Origin: Actinomycetota bacterium
Lineage (GTDB): Bacteria > Actinomycetota > Geothermincolia > Fen-727 > Anoxymicrobiaceae
NCBI GenBank assembly: GCA_018831265.1
Contig: JAHJCO010000023.1
Span: 124,001 to 188,000 of the forward strand
Direction of reading: 5' to 3'
Length of the DNA stretch: 64,000 nt
In this document: positions 1-6,773 of the stretch, in pieces
How the letters are laid out: each line of letters starts with the position of its first letter
How positions within the stretch are numbered: position 1 is the stretch's first letter
The notes under the pieces: model-generated
Told to the model about the DNA's origin: nothing
Database searches by the model: none
The model's input: the letters and a program-made list of their open reading frames with translations, nothing else
Translations under genes and position numbers: made by a program

Positions 1-1020
1 GGTAGTGCGAGCGTCGGGGAGCCGGCCAGGGCCGACGTCGACGAGGCCGGGCGGGCGGACATCTCGCGCAACCACAGCGCGACCCACCTGCTGCACTGGG
101 CGCTGCGCCTCGTGCTGGGGACGCACGCCAAGCAGGCGGGCTCGCTGGTCACGCGTGAGCGGCTGCGCTTCGACTTCACCCATTTCCAGCCCGTATCACC
201 GGAAGAGCTCGAGGAGATAGAGCGCCTTGCGAACGAGAGGGTCCTCGAGGACGCCCCGGTGGACACCGACGTGACGGGACGGGAAGAGGCCGTCGCGGGG
301 GGCGCCATCGCGCTGTTCGGAGAGAAGTACGCCGAAAGCGTGCGCGTGGTGCGCATGGGCGATTTCTCCCGTGAGCTCTGCGGCGGCATCCACGTGGAGC
401 GGACCGGCCGGATCGGCCCGATCCGCATCGTGAGCGAGAATGGCATCGGCGCGGGGCTCCGCCGCATAGAGGCCACCAGCGGGCACGAGACGCTGCGCCA
501 CTACAGGCGCCAGCAGGAGCTCGTGAGCAGGACGGCTGTCGCGCTCAAGGTGGCGCCGGAGGACCTGCCCGGCAGGGTTCAGGAGCTTGCCGCCAGGTTG
601 AAGGAGCTGGAGAGGGCTTCGGCGCGCGAGGCGGCGAAGTCGGCCGCCGGCACGGCCGCGTCCGTGATGGAGACCGGCCGGACCGTGGAGGTCGCGGGAG
701 TAAGGATGCTCTTTGCCACCGTCCCGGGTGACGACGCGGGAAGGCTCCGGGACCTGGCCGACATGGCGCTCACCAGGAACGAGCTCGGGCTGGTGGCGCT
801 GGTAGCGGCCTCCGGGGACAAGGCCCAGCTCGTGGTCAAGGTCGATCGCGTCGTGACCGCCAGGCTCAACGCGAAGGAGCTGGCTGCTGTGGGGGGGAAG
901 GTTCTCGGCGGGGGCGGGGGCGGCAGGGACGATATGGCCGTGGCCGGGGGCTCGAACCTGGGCGGCCTGGCGGCGGCTCTACAGGCGGTCGAGAAGTCGG
1001 CGCGCGAACGCCTCGAGTAG
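1..1020 (+). CDS. alaS: Alanyl-tRNA synthetase, C-terminal part (5' end outside window)
   Basis: Open from the first base in frame 1 to TAG at 1018-1020, about 339 residues. It begins just before the editing-domain motif (RNHSATHLLHWAL), which carries the HxxxH pair that binds zinc. The second half of that site is visible downstream as the Cys/His segment in SRELCGGIHVERTG. The C-terminal third is the DHHA1/C-Ala region ending in the glycine-rich GGGGGGRDDMAVAGG stretch typical of AlaRS. The enzyme charges tRNA-Ala and hydrolyses mis-charged Ser/Gly-tRNA-Ala. The catalytic domain lies upstream of the window. Downstream lie ruvX and mltG, a common bacterial neighbourhood. Confidence 0.97.
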   Translation, partial: GSASVGEPARADVDEAGRADISRNHSATHLLHWALRLVLGTHAKQAGSLVTRERLRFDFTHFQPVSPEELEEIERLANERVLEDAPVDTDVTGREEAVAGGAIALFGEKYAESVRVVRMGDFSRELCGGIHVERTGRIGPIRIVSENGIGAGLRRIEATSGHETLRHYRRQQELVSRTAVALKVAPEDLPGRVQELAARLKELERASAREAAKSAAGTAASVMETGRTVEVAGVRMLFATVPGDDAGRLRDLADMALTRNELGLVALVAASGDKAQLVVKVDRVVTARLNAKELAAVGGKVLGGGGGGRDDMAVAGGSNLGGLAAALQAVEKSARERLE

Positions 1021-1066
1021 ACGCGACAACGTGAGCCAGAGACCGCAATCAAGAGGAGCACAGGCA

Positions 1067-1329
1067 ATTGGGGTCGGACACTTGCATGCGCTCGACGACG
1101 CTGCTCGACATGTCGAGATAGGGCATGAAATTGTCCGACGCCACGGTAGACAAGACCAGGACAAGCAAGAAACCGACGCGACAACGTGAGAAAAGATCGC
1201 TATCTGGCAAGAACGGGGTCCGATACGATTGGGGTCGGACACTTGCATGCACTCGACGACGCTGCTCGACATGTCGAGATAGGGCATGAAATTGTCCGAC
1301 GCCACGGTAGACAAGACCAGGACAAGCAA
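1067..1329. repeat. Tandem 102-bp repeat containing palindromic GTCGGAC element, abutting ruvX
   Basis: Two copies of a 102-bp sequence, 1067-1168 and 1228-1329, differ by one base (G/A at the CATGCRCTCG position). Each carries a 73-bp element (1070-1142 and 1231-1303) whose ends are near-perfect inverted repeats: GGGGTCGGACACTTGCATGC on the left and GCATGAAATTGTCCGACGCC on the right. A shorter motif, GACGCGACAACGTGAG, precedes each copy (from 1020 and 1175), so the whole 300-bp alaS-ruvX gap is essentially a tandem duplication. The last base of copy 2 is the A of the ruvX ATG. Minus-strand open frames here have no protein character. Confidence 0.93.
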
Positions 1330-1757
1330 TGAAAGAGTCGAGGCTTATCGGGCTGGACGTGGGTGAGCGGAGGATCGGCGTGGCCCTGAGCGACCCGCTG
1401 GGTCATACCGCCCAGCCGTACATCACCATCGAGAACGACGAGGGGGCCATACCCCGCATCGGCGAGCTGGTCTCGGAGTCGGGTGTGGGGCGCGTGGTGG
1501 TGGGTCTCCCGCTGCTCCTCGACGGCCGCGAGGGCGCGCAGGCCGCGCGTGCGCGGGAGTTCGCCTCGCGCCTCGGCGAACACCTGTCCCTGCCCGTGGA
1601 GATGATCGACGAGCGGCTCACCACCCGGCAGGCCACCTCCGTGATCTCCAGGAGCGAGGGCGCCGGCAGGAAGGACAGGGGAGCCACGGACCGGGTGGCC
1701 GCGGCCCTGATCCTCCAGTCCTACTTGGACGGACACGGGGTGGGTACCGATGCCTGA
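1329..1757 (+). CDS. ruvX: RuvX/YqgF family Holliday-junction resolvase / pre-16S rRNA nuclease
   Basis: The protein has 142 residues, a normal size for the family. The RNase H-like fold signatures are in order: LIGLDVGERRIGVALSD with the first catalytic Asp, VVVGLPLLLDGREG, MIDERLTT with an acidic pair, and DRVAAALILQSYL with the last Asp. Family members process the 5' end of 16S rRNA and/or resolve branched DNA. The ATG at 1329 is the only sensible start and lies directly against the upstream repeat, so the ribosome binding site would have to come from repeat sequence (CCAGGACAAGCA). The 3' end overlaps mltG by 8 nt, indicating translational coupling. Confidence 0.95.
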   Translation: MKESRLIGLDVGERRIGVALSDPLGHTAQPYITIENDEGAIPRIGELVSESGVGRVVVGLPLLLDGREGAQAARAREFASRLGEHLSLPVEMIDERLTTRQATSVISRSEGAGRKDRGATDRVAAALILQSYLDGHGVGTDA

Positions 1758-2637
1758 TGCGAACCTCTACGGCAGGAGGTCGGAGCGCAGGCGCGAGAAG
1801 GCCAGGCTCAGGGCGCAGCGCCGGCACCGGGTGCTGGCAGGCGCGGGAATCGGCCTCGCGGTCCTTGTCGTCGCGGGCCTGGTGGGCGGTATCATCATCT
1901 TCAAGAAGGTGAAGGCGGACAAGGCCCGCAAGATCGTCACCTACACCGTCACCATACCCGAGGGTTATACCAACGAGCAGACCGCCGCCAAGGTGGCAGA
2001 GGCGACGAAGGGGAGTATCAGCCGGGCCGAGTTCAATGCCGCACTGGAGCAGGACTACGACTACGCGTTTCTCGAGGGAGCCTACCTCGAGACCGGGCCG
2101 GAGGCCCGCATGCAGGGCTTCCTGTTCCCCAAGACCTACGAGGTGACCAATAAGTCGAGCGCGCGCGTCATGGTGAACAAGCTGCTGCACCAGTACGGGG
2201 TAGAGACGGGGGACCTGGACTGGAGCCGGGCCTCCAACCTGGGGCTCACACCCTACCAGGTACTCATCACAGCCTCTCTCATCGAGAAGGAAGCCAAGCT
2301 CGCCGAGGACCGGCCGCTCGTCGCGTCGGTTATCTACAACAGGCTGGCCGCGAAGATGAAGCTCCAGTTCTGCTCGACCGTGGAGTACGCGCTGGGGGAA
2401 TGGAAGGAGGAGCTCACAAACGAGGACCTGGAGGTGGACTCGCCCTACAATACCTACCGGGTGAGCGGGCTCCCACCGACCCCTATCTGCAACCCGGGAT
2501 TCGAGTCGATCCGGGCGGCGCTGTACCCGGCCGCCACCGACTACTTATACTTCATACTGACGGGGCCGGATGGAAAGCACAGCTTCACCGGCGACTACCA
2601 GCAGTTCCTCCTCTGGAAGAAGCAGCAGGGCGGATAG
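1750..2637 (+). CDS. mltG: Endolytic murein transglycosylase MltG
   Basis: A 295-residue MltG/YceG protein. A basic cytoplasmic N-terminus (RRSERRREKARLRAQRRHR) is followed by one transmembrane helix at about residues 28-50. A LysM-like segment comes next (VTIPEGYTNEQTAAKV), then the catalytic domain with LIEKEAKLAEDRPLVASVIYNRL, containing the conserved Glu near residue 179. The C-terminal motif SPYNTYRVSGLPPTPICNPG is strongly conserved in the family. MltG cleaves nascent glycan strands in the membrane and terminates their elongation. It overlaps ruvX by 8 nt and forms one unit with it. Confidence 0.96.
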   Translation: MPDANLYGRRSERRREKARLRAQRRHRVLAGAGIGLAVLVVAGLVGGIIIFKKVKADKARKIVTYTVTIPEGYTNEQTAAKVAEATKGSISRAEFNAALEQDYDYAFLEGAYLETGPEARMQGFLFPKTYEVTNKSSARVMVNKLLHQYGVETGDLDWSRASNLGLTPYQVLITASLIEKEAKLAEDRPLVASVIYNRLAAKMKLQFCSTVEYALGEWKEELTNEDLEVDSPYNTYRVSGLPPTPICNPGFESIRAALYPAATDYLYFILTGPDGKHSFTGDYQQFLLWKKQQGG

Positions 2638-2649
2638 CGGGAGAGCGGA

Positions 2650-3135
2650 TTGGCCGAGGATAACCTGGGGTACAGGTCACAGCTGATGACCTTGATGAGG
2701 ATAGCCCTTATCCTGGACACGGCGGGAGAAGGCGTGCTGGGCAAGGGCGCGCCGGCCATGATGTACCAGGCCGGCCGCGACGCCGGGTGCTCCCAGGGCT
2801 GCGCCCCCGGGGAGACGGGTGATATGGAGCAGGCGCTCTCCATGGTCCTGACCGAAGGGGAGGAGGTCTGGGAGTTCGAGCGCTGGAGCGATCCCAGGCA
2901 GGACTCCCGCTGGATGGACGGCGGCGACCGCACCTCCACCTGGATACTGTTCAGGCGCTGCCCGCTGCTGACCCTCTCGAGGAAGGCGGGCAGCGTTCCG
3001 GGCGGCCTTCTGTGCCAGGCCCTCCACGGCTACATGGCGGGCTCAATGGAGCGGGTGATGGGACGGCGCGTCGACATGAAAGTGGAGCACTGCGGGCCGA
3101 GGGCCTGCAAGGTGCTGGTGGAGCTGAGGACCTGA
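2650..3135 (+). CDS. V4R (4-vinyl-reductase-like) domain protein, first gene of hydrogenase-like operon
   Basis: A 161-aa soluble protein starting at TTG 2650; GGGAGAGCGGA just upstream is a plausible ribosome binding site. The C-terminal half (GGLLCQALHGYMAGSMERVMG, then a strand carrying HCGPRACKVLVEL) matches the usual V4R layout: an amphipathic helix followed by a Cys-x-Cys-type strand. V4R domains bind small hydrophobic molecules, metals or tetrapyrroles and often act as sensors or accessory proteins. The stop overlaps the next ATG (TGATG), so it is coupled to the hydrogenase-like small subunit. Family assignment rests on the C-terminal pattern only; the N-terminal half is unassigned. 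Confidence 0.55.
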   Translation: MAEDNLGYRSQLMTLMRIALILDTAGEGVLGKGAPAMMYQAGRDAGCSQGCAPGETGDMEQALSMVLTEGEEVWEFERWSDPRQDSRWMDGGDRTSTWILFRRCPLLTLSRKAGSVPGGLLCQALHGYMAGSMERVMGRRVDMKVEHCGPRACKVLVELRT

Positions 3136-3983
3136 TGTACGTTGCAACGGCTGCGCTGTGCGCGTGCGGGGGGTGCCACTGCTCGCTGATGACTGTCGGC
3201 GAGCCGTTCATCGCCCTGCTGGCGGACAACTCCATATCCTACTCGAGCCATTTCGTCGACCGCAGGACCATCGCGCCGTCAGACGTGGTACTGGTGACGG
3301 GTGGCATAAGGAACGCCGAGGAACTTGAGATCGCCTCGGAGATAGGGCGGACCAGCCGCAAGGTGATAGCGGTGGGTTCCTGCGCGGTCTACGGGGGCAT
3401 CCCCGGCGCGGGCGATATCCCCCCGGTAGAGGTCGAGGATGGCTCCGGGCTTCCGGCGCTGCTGCCGCGTCTCGAGCCGCTGGACACGGCGGTCCCGGTG
3501 GAGCTGTACGTACCGGGGTGCCCGCCGCCGCCAAACCTGATATTCGAGGCCTTGAAGTCGGTGGTCGAGGGTTACTCGTCCATACGCTTCGACTCGACGG
3601 TCTGCTCGGACTGCCCCCGCCGGGTGCAGCGGGGCCCGGTGCGACGCTGGACGCTTCACCCCGGGACCGGCGTCCATGGCGCCGACTGCCTTCTCTCCGG
3701 GGGCATGATGTGCCTCGGACCGGTGACCCGTGGAGGCTGCCGGGCTTCGTGCCCCGCCAGGGGAGCCGTCTGCGCGGGGTGCCGGGGGCCTTCAGACGCG
3801 GTCCTCTCCTCCCAGCTGCACTCCATGTACGCCGACATGGTCAAGTACGTGGGGTTGACCTGCGGCACGAGGGAGGACAAGGTCGCCAGAGAGATGGCAG
3901 CCCTGCTGCGCTGGATGTACCTGTTCACCCGGAGGGACCCGGTGACCAGGGCCAGGATAAGGGAGAAGGTCGTCGATGGGTAG
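3135..3983 (+). CDS. [NiFe] hydrogenase-like small subunit (MvhG/HydD type)
   Basis: The protein has 282 residues when started at ATG 3135, which overlaps the V4R stop; a longer open frame upstream is only overlap. The four proximal-cluster cysteines are present: C11 and C14 in CACGGCH, C83 in AVGSCAVYGG and C129 in YVPGCPPPP. A C-terminal Cys-rich part follows (C157, C160, C185, C193, C202, C206, C213, C216; CLGPVTRGGCRASC), as in the small subunits of cytoplasmic group 3 (MvhG, HydD, FrhG-like) enzymes, which hold extra [4Fe-4S] clusters. There is no Tat signal, so the protein is cytoplasmic. The end overlaps the large subunit by 8 nt. Confidence 0.85.
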   Translation: MYVATAALCACGGCHCSLMTVGEPFIALLADNSISYSSHFVDRRTIAPSDVVLVTGGIRNAEELEIASEIGRTSRKVIAVGSCAVYGGIPGAGDIPPVEVEDGSGLPALLPRLEPLDTAVPVELYVPGCPPPPNLIFEALKSVVEGYSSIRFDSTVCSDCPRRVQRGPVRRWTLHPGTGVHGADCLLSGGMMCLGPVTRGGCRASCPARGAVCAGCRGPSDAVLSSQLHSMYADMVKYVGLTCGTREDKVAREMAALLRWMYLFTRRDPVTRARIREKVVDG

Positions 3984-5343
3984 CCCCGAGGAGCTCCAGG
4001 AAACCGGTGAGTGGACCGGCCAGAAGGTCCGTATCTACCCGGTGACCCGCATCCAGGGCAGGGCCGATATCGAGGTGTTCTTCACCCCGCACCAGAAACC
4101 ACGCGGGGCCCGCTTCAGGGCCCTGGAGTACCGTGGCTTCGAGGAGATGGTGCCCGGGATGCCCGCGCTGCGGGGACCCTCCGTAATGTCTCGCCTGTGC
4201 GGTCCATGCGGCCTGACCCACCAGCTGCTCTCGTGCCTCGCCATCGAAAGCGCGCTGGACGTGGAAGTCCCACAGGCGGCCGCGTCATTCCGCGAGCTCA
4301 TCTCCTGGTTGTTCCTGGCCCAGAGCCATCTGCTGACCATGGTCTACTCGGTCCTGCCGGACTACGCGCTTCCCATGTCCGATGTGTCGGTGCGGAACGT
4401 AGCCGGCATATACTCCGTCGACCGGGAGGGGGTGTCCAGGCTGCTCGCGGCCCTGGCGGCGTTCACGCGGGCCATCAGTGCGGTGGCCGGCCTGCCGGCT
4501 CACCCCTCGGTGGTCGTGCCCGGTGGGACCTCCTACCTGCCGGCCGCGGAGGGCCTGCACAGGGTATCCGAGATGCTCGCCGAGGGCAGGGAAGACATCG
4601 CCGAGACCCTCCGCCTGGTGGAGATGCTGACGAGGCGCAGCTCCAGGATGATCGATCCGGGCCCACCACTGAAGGGCTTCTACGTCACCACCAGCGCCGA
4701 CGGCTTCGCCGACATCAACGGGGACTCCGTGACCATCTCGCGGTTCGACGGCGAGGAGCGACGGGTGGTCGACCCCGACTCCTTCCTCGACATGCTGGAC
4801 AAGAGACCCGTCGGCTGGTCCTACCTGGTGCCGGTGGCGATTCTAAAGGGCGAGCCGTGCCTGGTCGGGCCGATGGCGCGGGTCAACCTCGGTTTCGGCC
4901 CGGAGGCGGCATGGGCGTGCGAGGAGCGCGCGCGGATCCTGGAAGAGTGGGGGGCGCCGTTGGACGGCGAACTGCTCTTCTTCACGGCTCTGGCCCTGGA
5001 GGTCATCTGGGCCTGGGAGAACGCGTCGCGGCTCCTGGAGGGCGGGACGATCTCGGGGACCGACTCGTGCTCGGTGCCCACGATGTCGGAGTCGGGCGCG
5101 GTCGCGGTGCTCGAGACGCCCCGTGGCACGGCCCTCCACTGGCTGGCGATGGACAGGGGAGGGGCGGTAGCGGAGTACCGCGTGGTGAGCTCGCTGCAGC
5201 TCAACCAGGCGCTGCTCGACGACCACCTGACCTCGGTGGCGCTCAAAGAGGTCGGCGGCCTGGAGATAAGTGATATCACTTCCCAGCGGCTGCAGTTCGC
5301 AGTGCGCTCATTCCTGCCGTGTGTCTCCTGCGGGACGCATTGA
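3976..5343 (+). CDS. [NiFe] hydrogenase-like large subunit, divergent active-site motifs
   Basis: A 455-aa protein with both nickel-binding Cys pairs: RLCGPCGLTH (C75, C78) and LPCVSCGTH (C449, C452). Three features are odd. The N-terminal motif usually read as RIEGH is RIQGR here, with Gln for the Glu linked to proton transfer. The second motif has Leu where DPC is usual. The chain stops exactly at the His where maturation proteases normally cut (CGTH then TGA), so no C-terminal tail needs removal. Tail-less large subunits are known among H2-sensing and some other hydrogenases. No maturation (hyp) genes are in the window. Enzyme, sensor or repurposed scaffold are all possible. Confidence 0.82.
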   Translation: MGSPEELQETGEWTGQKVRIYPVTRIQGRADIEVFFTPHQKPRGARFRALEYRGFEEMVPGMPALRGPSVMSRLCGPCGLTHQLLSCLAIESALDVEVPQAAASFRELISWLFLAQSHLLTMVYSVLPDYALPMSDVSVRNVAGIYSVDREGVSRLLAALAAFTRAISAVAGLPAHPSVVVPGGTSYLPAAEGLHRVSEMLAEGREDIAETLRLVEMLTRRSSRMIDPGPPLKGFYVTTSADGFADINGDSVTISRFDGEERRVVDPDSFLDMLDKRPVGWSYLVPVAILKGEPCLVGPMARVNLGFGPEAAWACEERARILEEWGAPLDGELLFFTALALEVIWAWENASRLLEGGTISGTDSCSVPTMSESGAVAVLETPRGTALHWLAMDRGGAVAEYRVVSSLQLNQALLDDHLTSVALKEVGGLEISDITSQRLQFAVRSFLPCVSCGTH

Positions 5344-5361
5344 GTCTGGGAGGACAGGCGG

Positions 5362-5637
5362 ATGCCACACGTACCGGACATCAAGGTGATAAAGGAGCGC
5401 TGCGTAGCCTGCGGTGACTGCATCACGCTGTGTCCACAGAGCGGAGAGGGCTCGACCTCTCCCGTGCTTGACATGGGAGAGGGGACCGTCGCGGTGCTCG
5501 ACTACGAGGCGTGCATAGCCTGTTACACCTGCGTGGAGTACTGCCGCGCGGCGGCCATCCACATCGTCCAGGAAGCCTCCGGGCACGAGGGGCAGCCTGA
5601 CCTGTACCTCACCCGCCCGGTGAACCGGATAGTCTGA
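5362..5637 (+). CDS. 2[4Fe-4S] ferredoxin-type electron-transfer subunit
   Basis: A 91-aa protein with two complete CxxCxxCxxxC motifs: CVACGDCITLCP near the N-terminus and CIACYTCVEYCR in the second half. A 30-residue insertion separates them. ATG 5362 is preceded by GGGAGGACAGGCGG, a good ribosome binding site. Its place 18 nt after the hydrogenase-like large subunit suggests it passes electrons to or from that complex in the cytoplasm. It is the last gene of the operon; the following 179 bp (5638-5816) hold no gene. Confidence 0.9.
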   Translation: MPHVPDIKVIKERCVACGDCITLCPQSGEGSTSPVLDMGEGTVAVLDYEACIACYTCVEYCRAAAIHIVQEASGHEGQPDLYLTRPVNRIV

Positions 5638-5816
5638 TAGCGGGCGGGTTGTAGATTCCTCATATCTTTTTCCGTCGTTTCCGATACTATGTTTAACAGG
5701 AGTAAGCCTACGAGCTGTGACCGCAGGTCGGACAAGTTGCCCCGCGGCGTGGTGCGAGCCGACCTGACGTCTGACGGACTCGGTCGCGCAAGGGCCCGAT
5801 CGCGGGGGGGATTCGA

Positions 5817-6188
5817 TTGAACGGTTCACGTGAAGACAGGATGTCGGAGATTCTGCGGGACTTGCGGGCGGACAGTCCCGGCGTCGAGGCCGCCGTGCTG
5901 GTGAGCTCGGACGCCATGCCGCTCGCCTCGGAGCTGGGCGACTCCATGGACGAGGAGCTGCTCAGCGCGATGGCCTCGTCGCTGGTCGCCTCGGGGGAGA
6001 GGGTCGCCCGCGACCTGTCCCGGGGCAGCCTCGACCAGGTCTACCTCCGGGGCGAAGAGGGCGACCTGGTGGTTGTGAGGGTGAACGATGACGCCTTGCT
6101 GGCCTGCGTGGTCAACAATCAGGCCAGGATGGGAATGACCCTGCTCGAGGTCAATCGCTGTGCCGCGAGGCTCTCGGAGATCATTTAG
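5817..6188 (+). CDS. Roadblock/LC7 domain protein 1 (MglB/CvnB-like)
   Basis: A 123-aa single-domain protein starting at TTG 5817 after GGGGGG at 5805-5810. The body (GVEAAVLVSSDAMPLAS, then a long helix, YLRGEEGDLVVVRVNDDALLACVVN, then a C-terminal helix) is the roadblock/LC7 pattern. In bacteria these proteins regulate small Ras-like GTPases, either as GAPs (MglB for MglA) or inside conservons (CvnB with CvnD). A second copy follows at 6360 and a GTPase at 10128, so the context fits. The target process is inferred from the adjacent type IV pilus genes. Confidence 0.85.
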   Translation: MNGSREDRMSEILRDLRADSPGVEAAVLVSSDAMPLASELGDSMDEELLSAMASSLVASGERVARDLSRGSLDQVYLRGEEGDLVVVRVNDDALLACVVNNQARMGMTLLEVNRCAARLSEII

Positions 6189-6359
6189 ACGACCTCCCGG
6201 CTCGAGAGGGGGTAGGAACGCTGTGATAGAATTAAAGTGTAAAACGGTATACGTGAGTGCCGCTGGCGATGCCCCCATGCGAGGGCATGACATGGGGATT
6301 GTTCGTCGGTGTTCGCGTGTCCGAGCGGTCCCGATCGACGAGGCCGGGAGGTAGCCGGC

Positions 6360-6758
6360 TTGGACGGTTCTCAGCAGAGCGACCTCCACGAAGCGCTGAA
6401 GCGCCTCATAGAGAAGTCCCAGGACATAGACGCCGCGGCGGTTGTGAGCATGGACGGCTTCGTCATGGCCTCGGTCCTGCCCGCCGGGTACGAGGAAGAC
6501 CGCCTGGGCGCGATGTCGGCCGCCCTCCTCAGCCTGGGCGAGCGCACTGCGCAGGAGCTGGGCCGGGGCGAGCTCGCGCAGGTCTTCGTGGAAGGGACCA
6601 ACGGTTACGTCTTCCTCCTGGCCGCCGGAGAGGACGCCGTACTCAACGCCATCGTGCGACGAGGGAGCAAGCTCGGACTGGTCCTCTATGATATCCGCAA
6701 CGCGGCAAAGGAGATCGCCGCGATAATCGACGCCAATCTGCAGGTTGAGTACGAGTAG
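6360..6758 (+). CDS. Roadblock/LC7 domain protein 2
   Basis: A 132-aa paralogue of the preceding protein (DIDAAAVVSMDGFVMAS, FVEGTNGYVFLLAAGEDAVLNAIV). I chose TTG 6360 because GGGAGGT sits 8 nt upstream at 6346-6352. A longer in-frame start at 6309 would add 17 residues without family character. The 171-bp gap before it holds a small hairpin (ATGCCC...GGGCAT, 6269-6288) and an AT-rich patch around 6225-6250 that could be a promoter. Two consecutive roadblock genes suggest a heteromeric regulator of the downstream GTPase. Confidence 0.85.
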   Translation: MDGSQQSDLHEALKRLIEKSQDIDAAAVVSMDGFVMASVLPAGYEEDRLGAMSAALLSLGERTAQELGRGELAQVFVEGTNGYVFLLAAGEDAVLNAIVRRGSKLGLVLYDIRNAAKEIAAIIDANLQVEYE

Positions 6759-6773
6759 TCAGGCAGGAACGGA

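Noticed and set aside
979..1736. Minus-strand open frames across the alaS-ruvX repeat
   Set aside because: They arise from reading the tandem repeat and the opposite strand of real genes; their repeated peptide blocks simply copy the DNA repeat and show no family motif.
5638..5816. Promoter for the roadblock operon
   Set aside because: The stretch is AT-richer (TACTAT near 5685), but no -35/-10 pair with acceptable spacing could be fixed.
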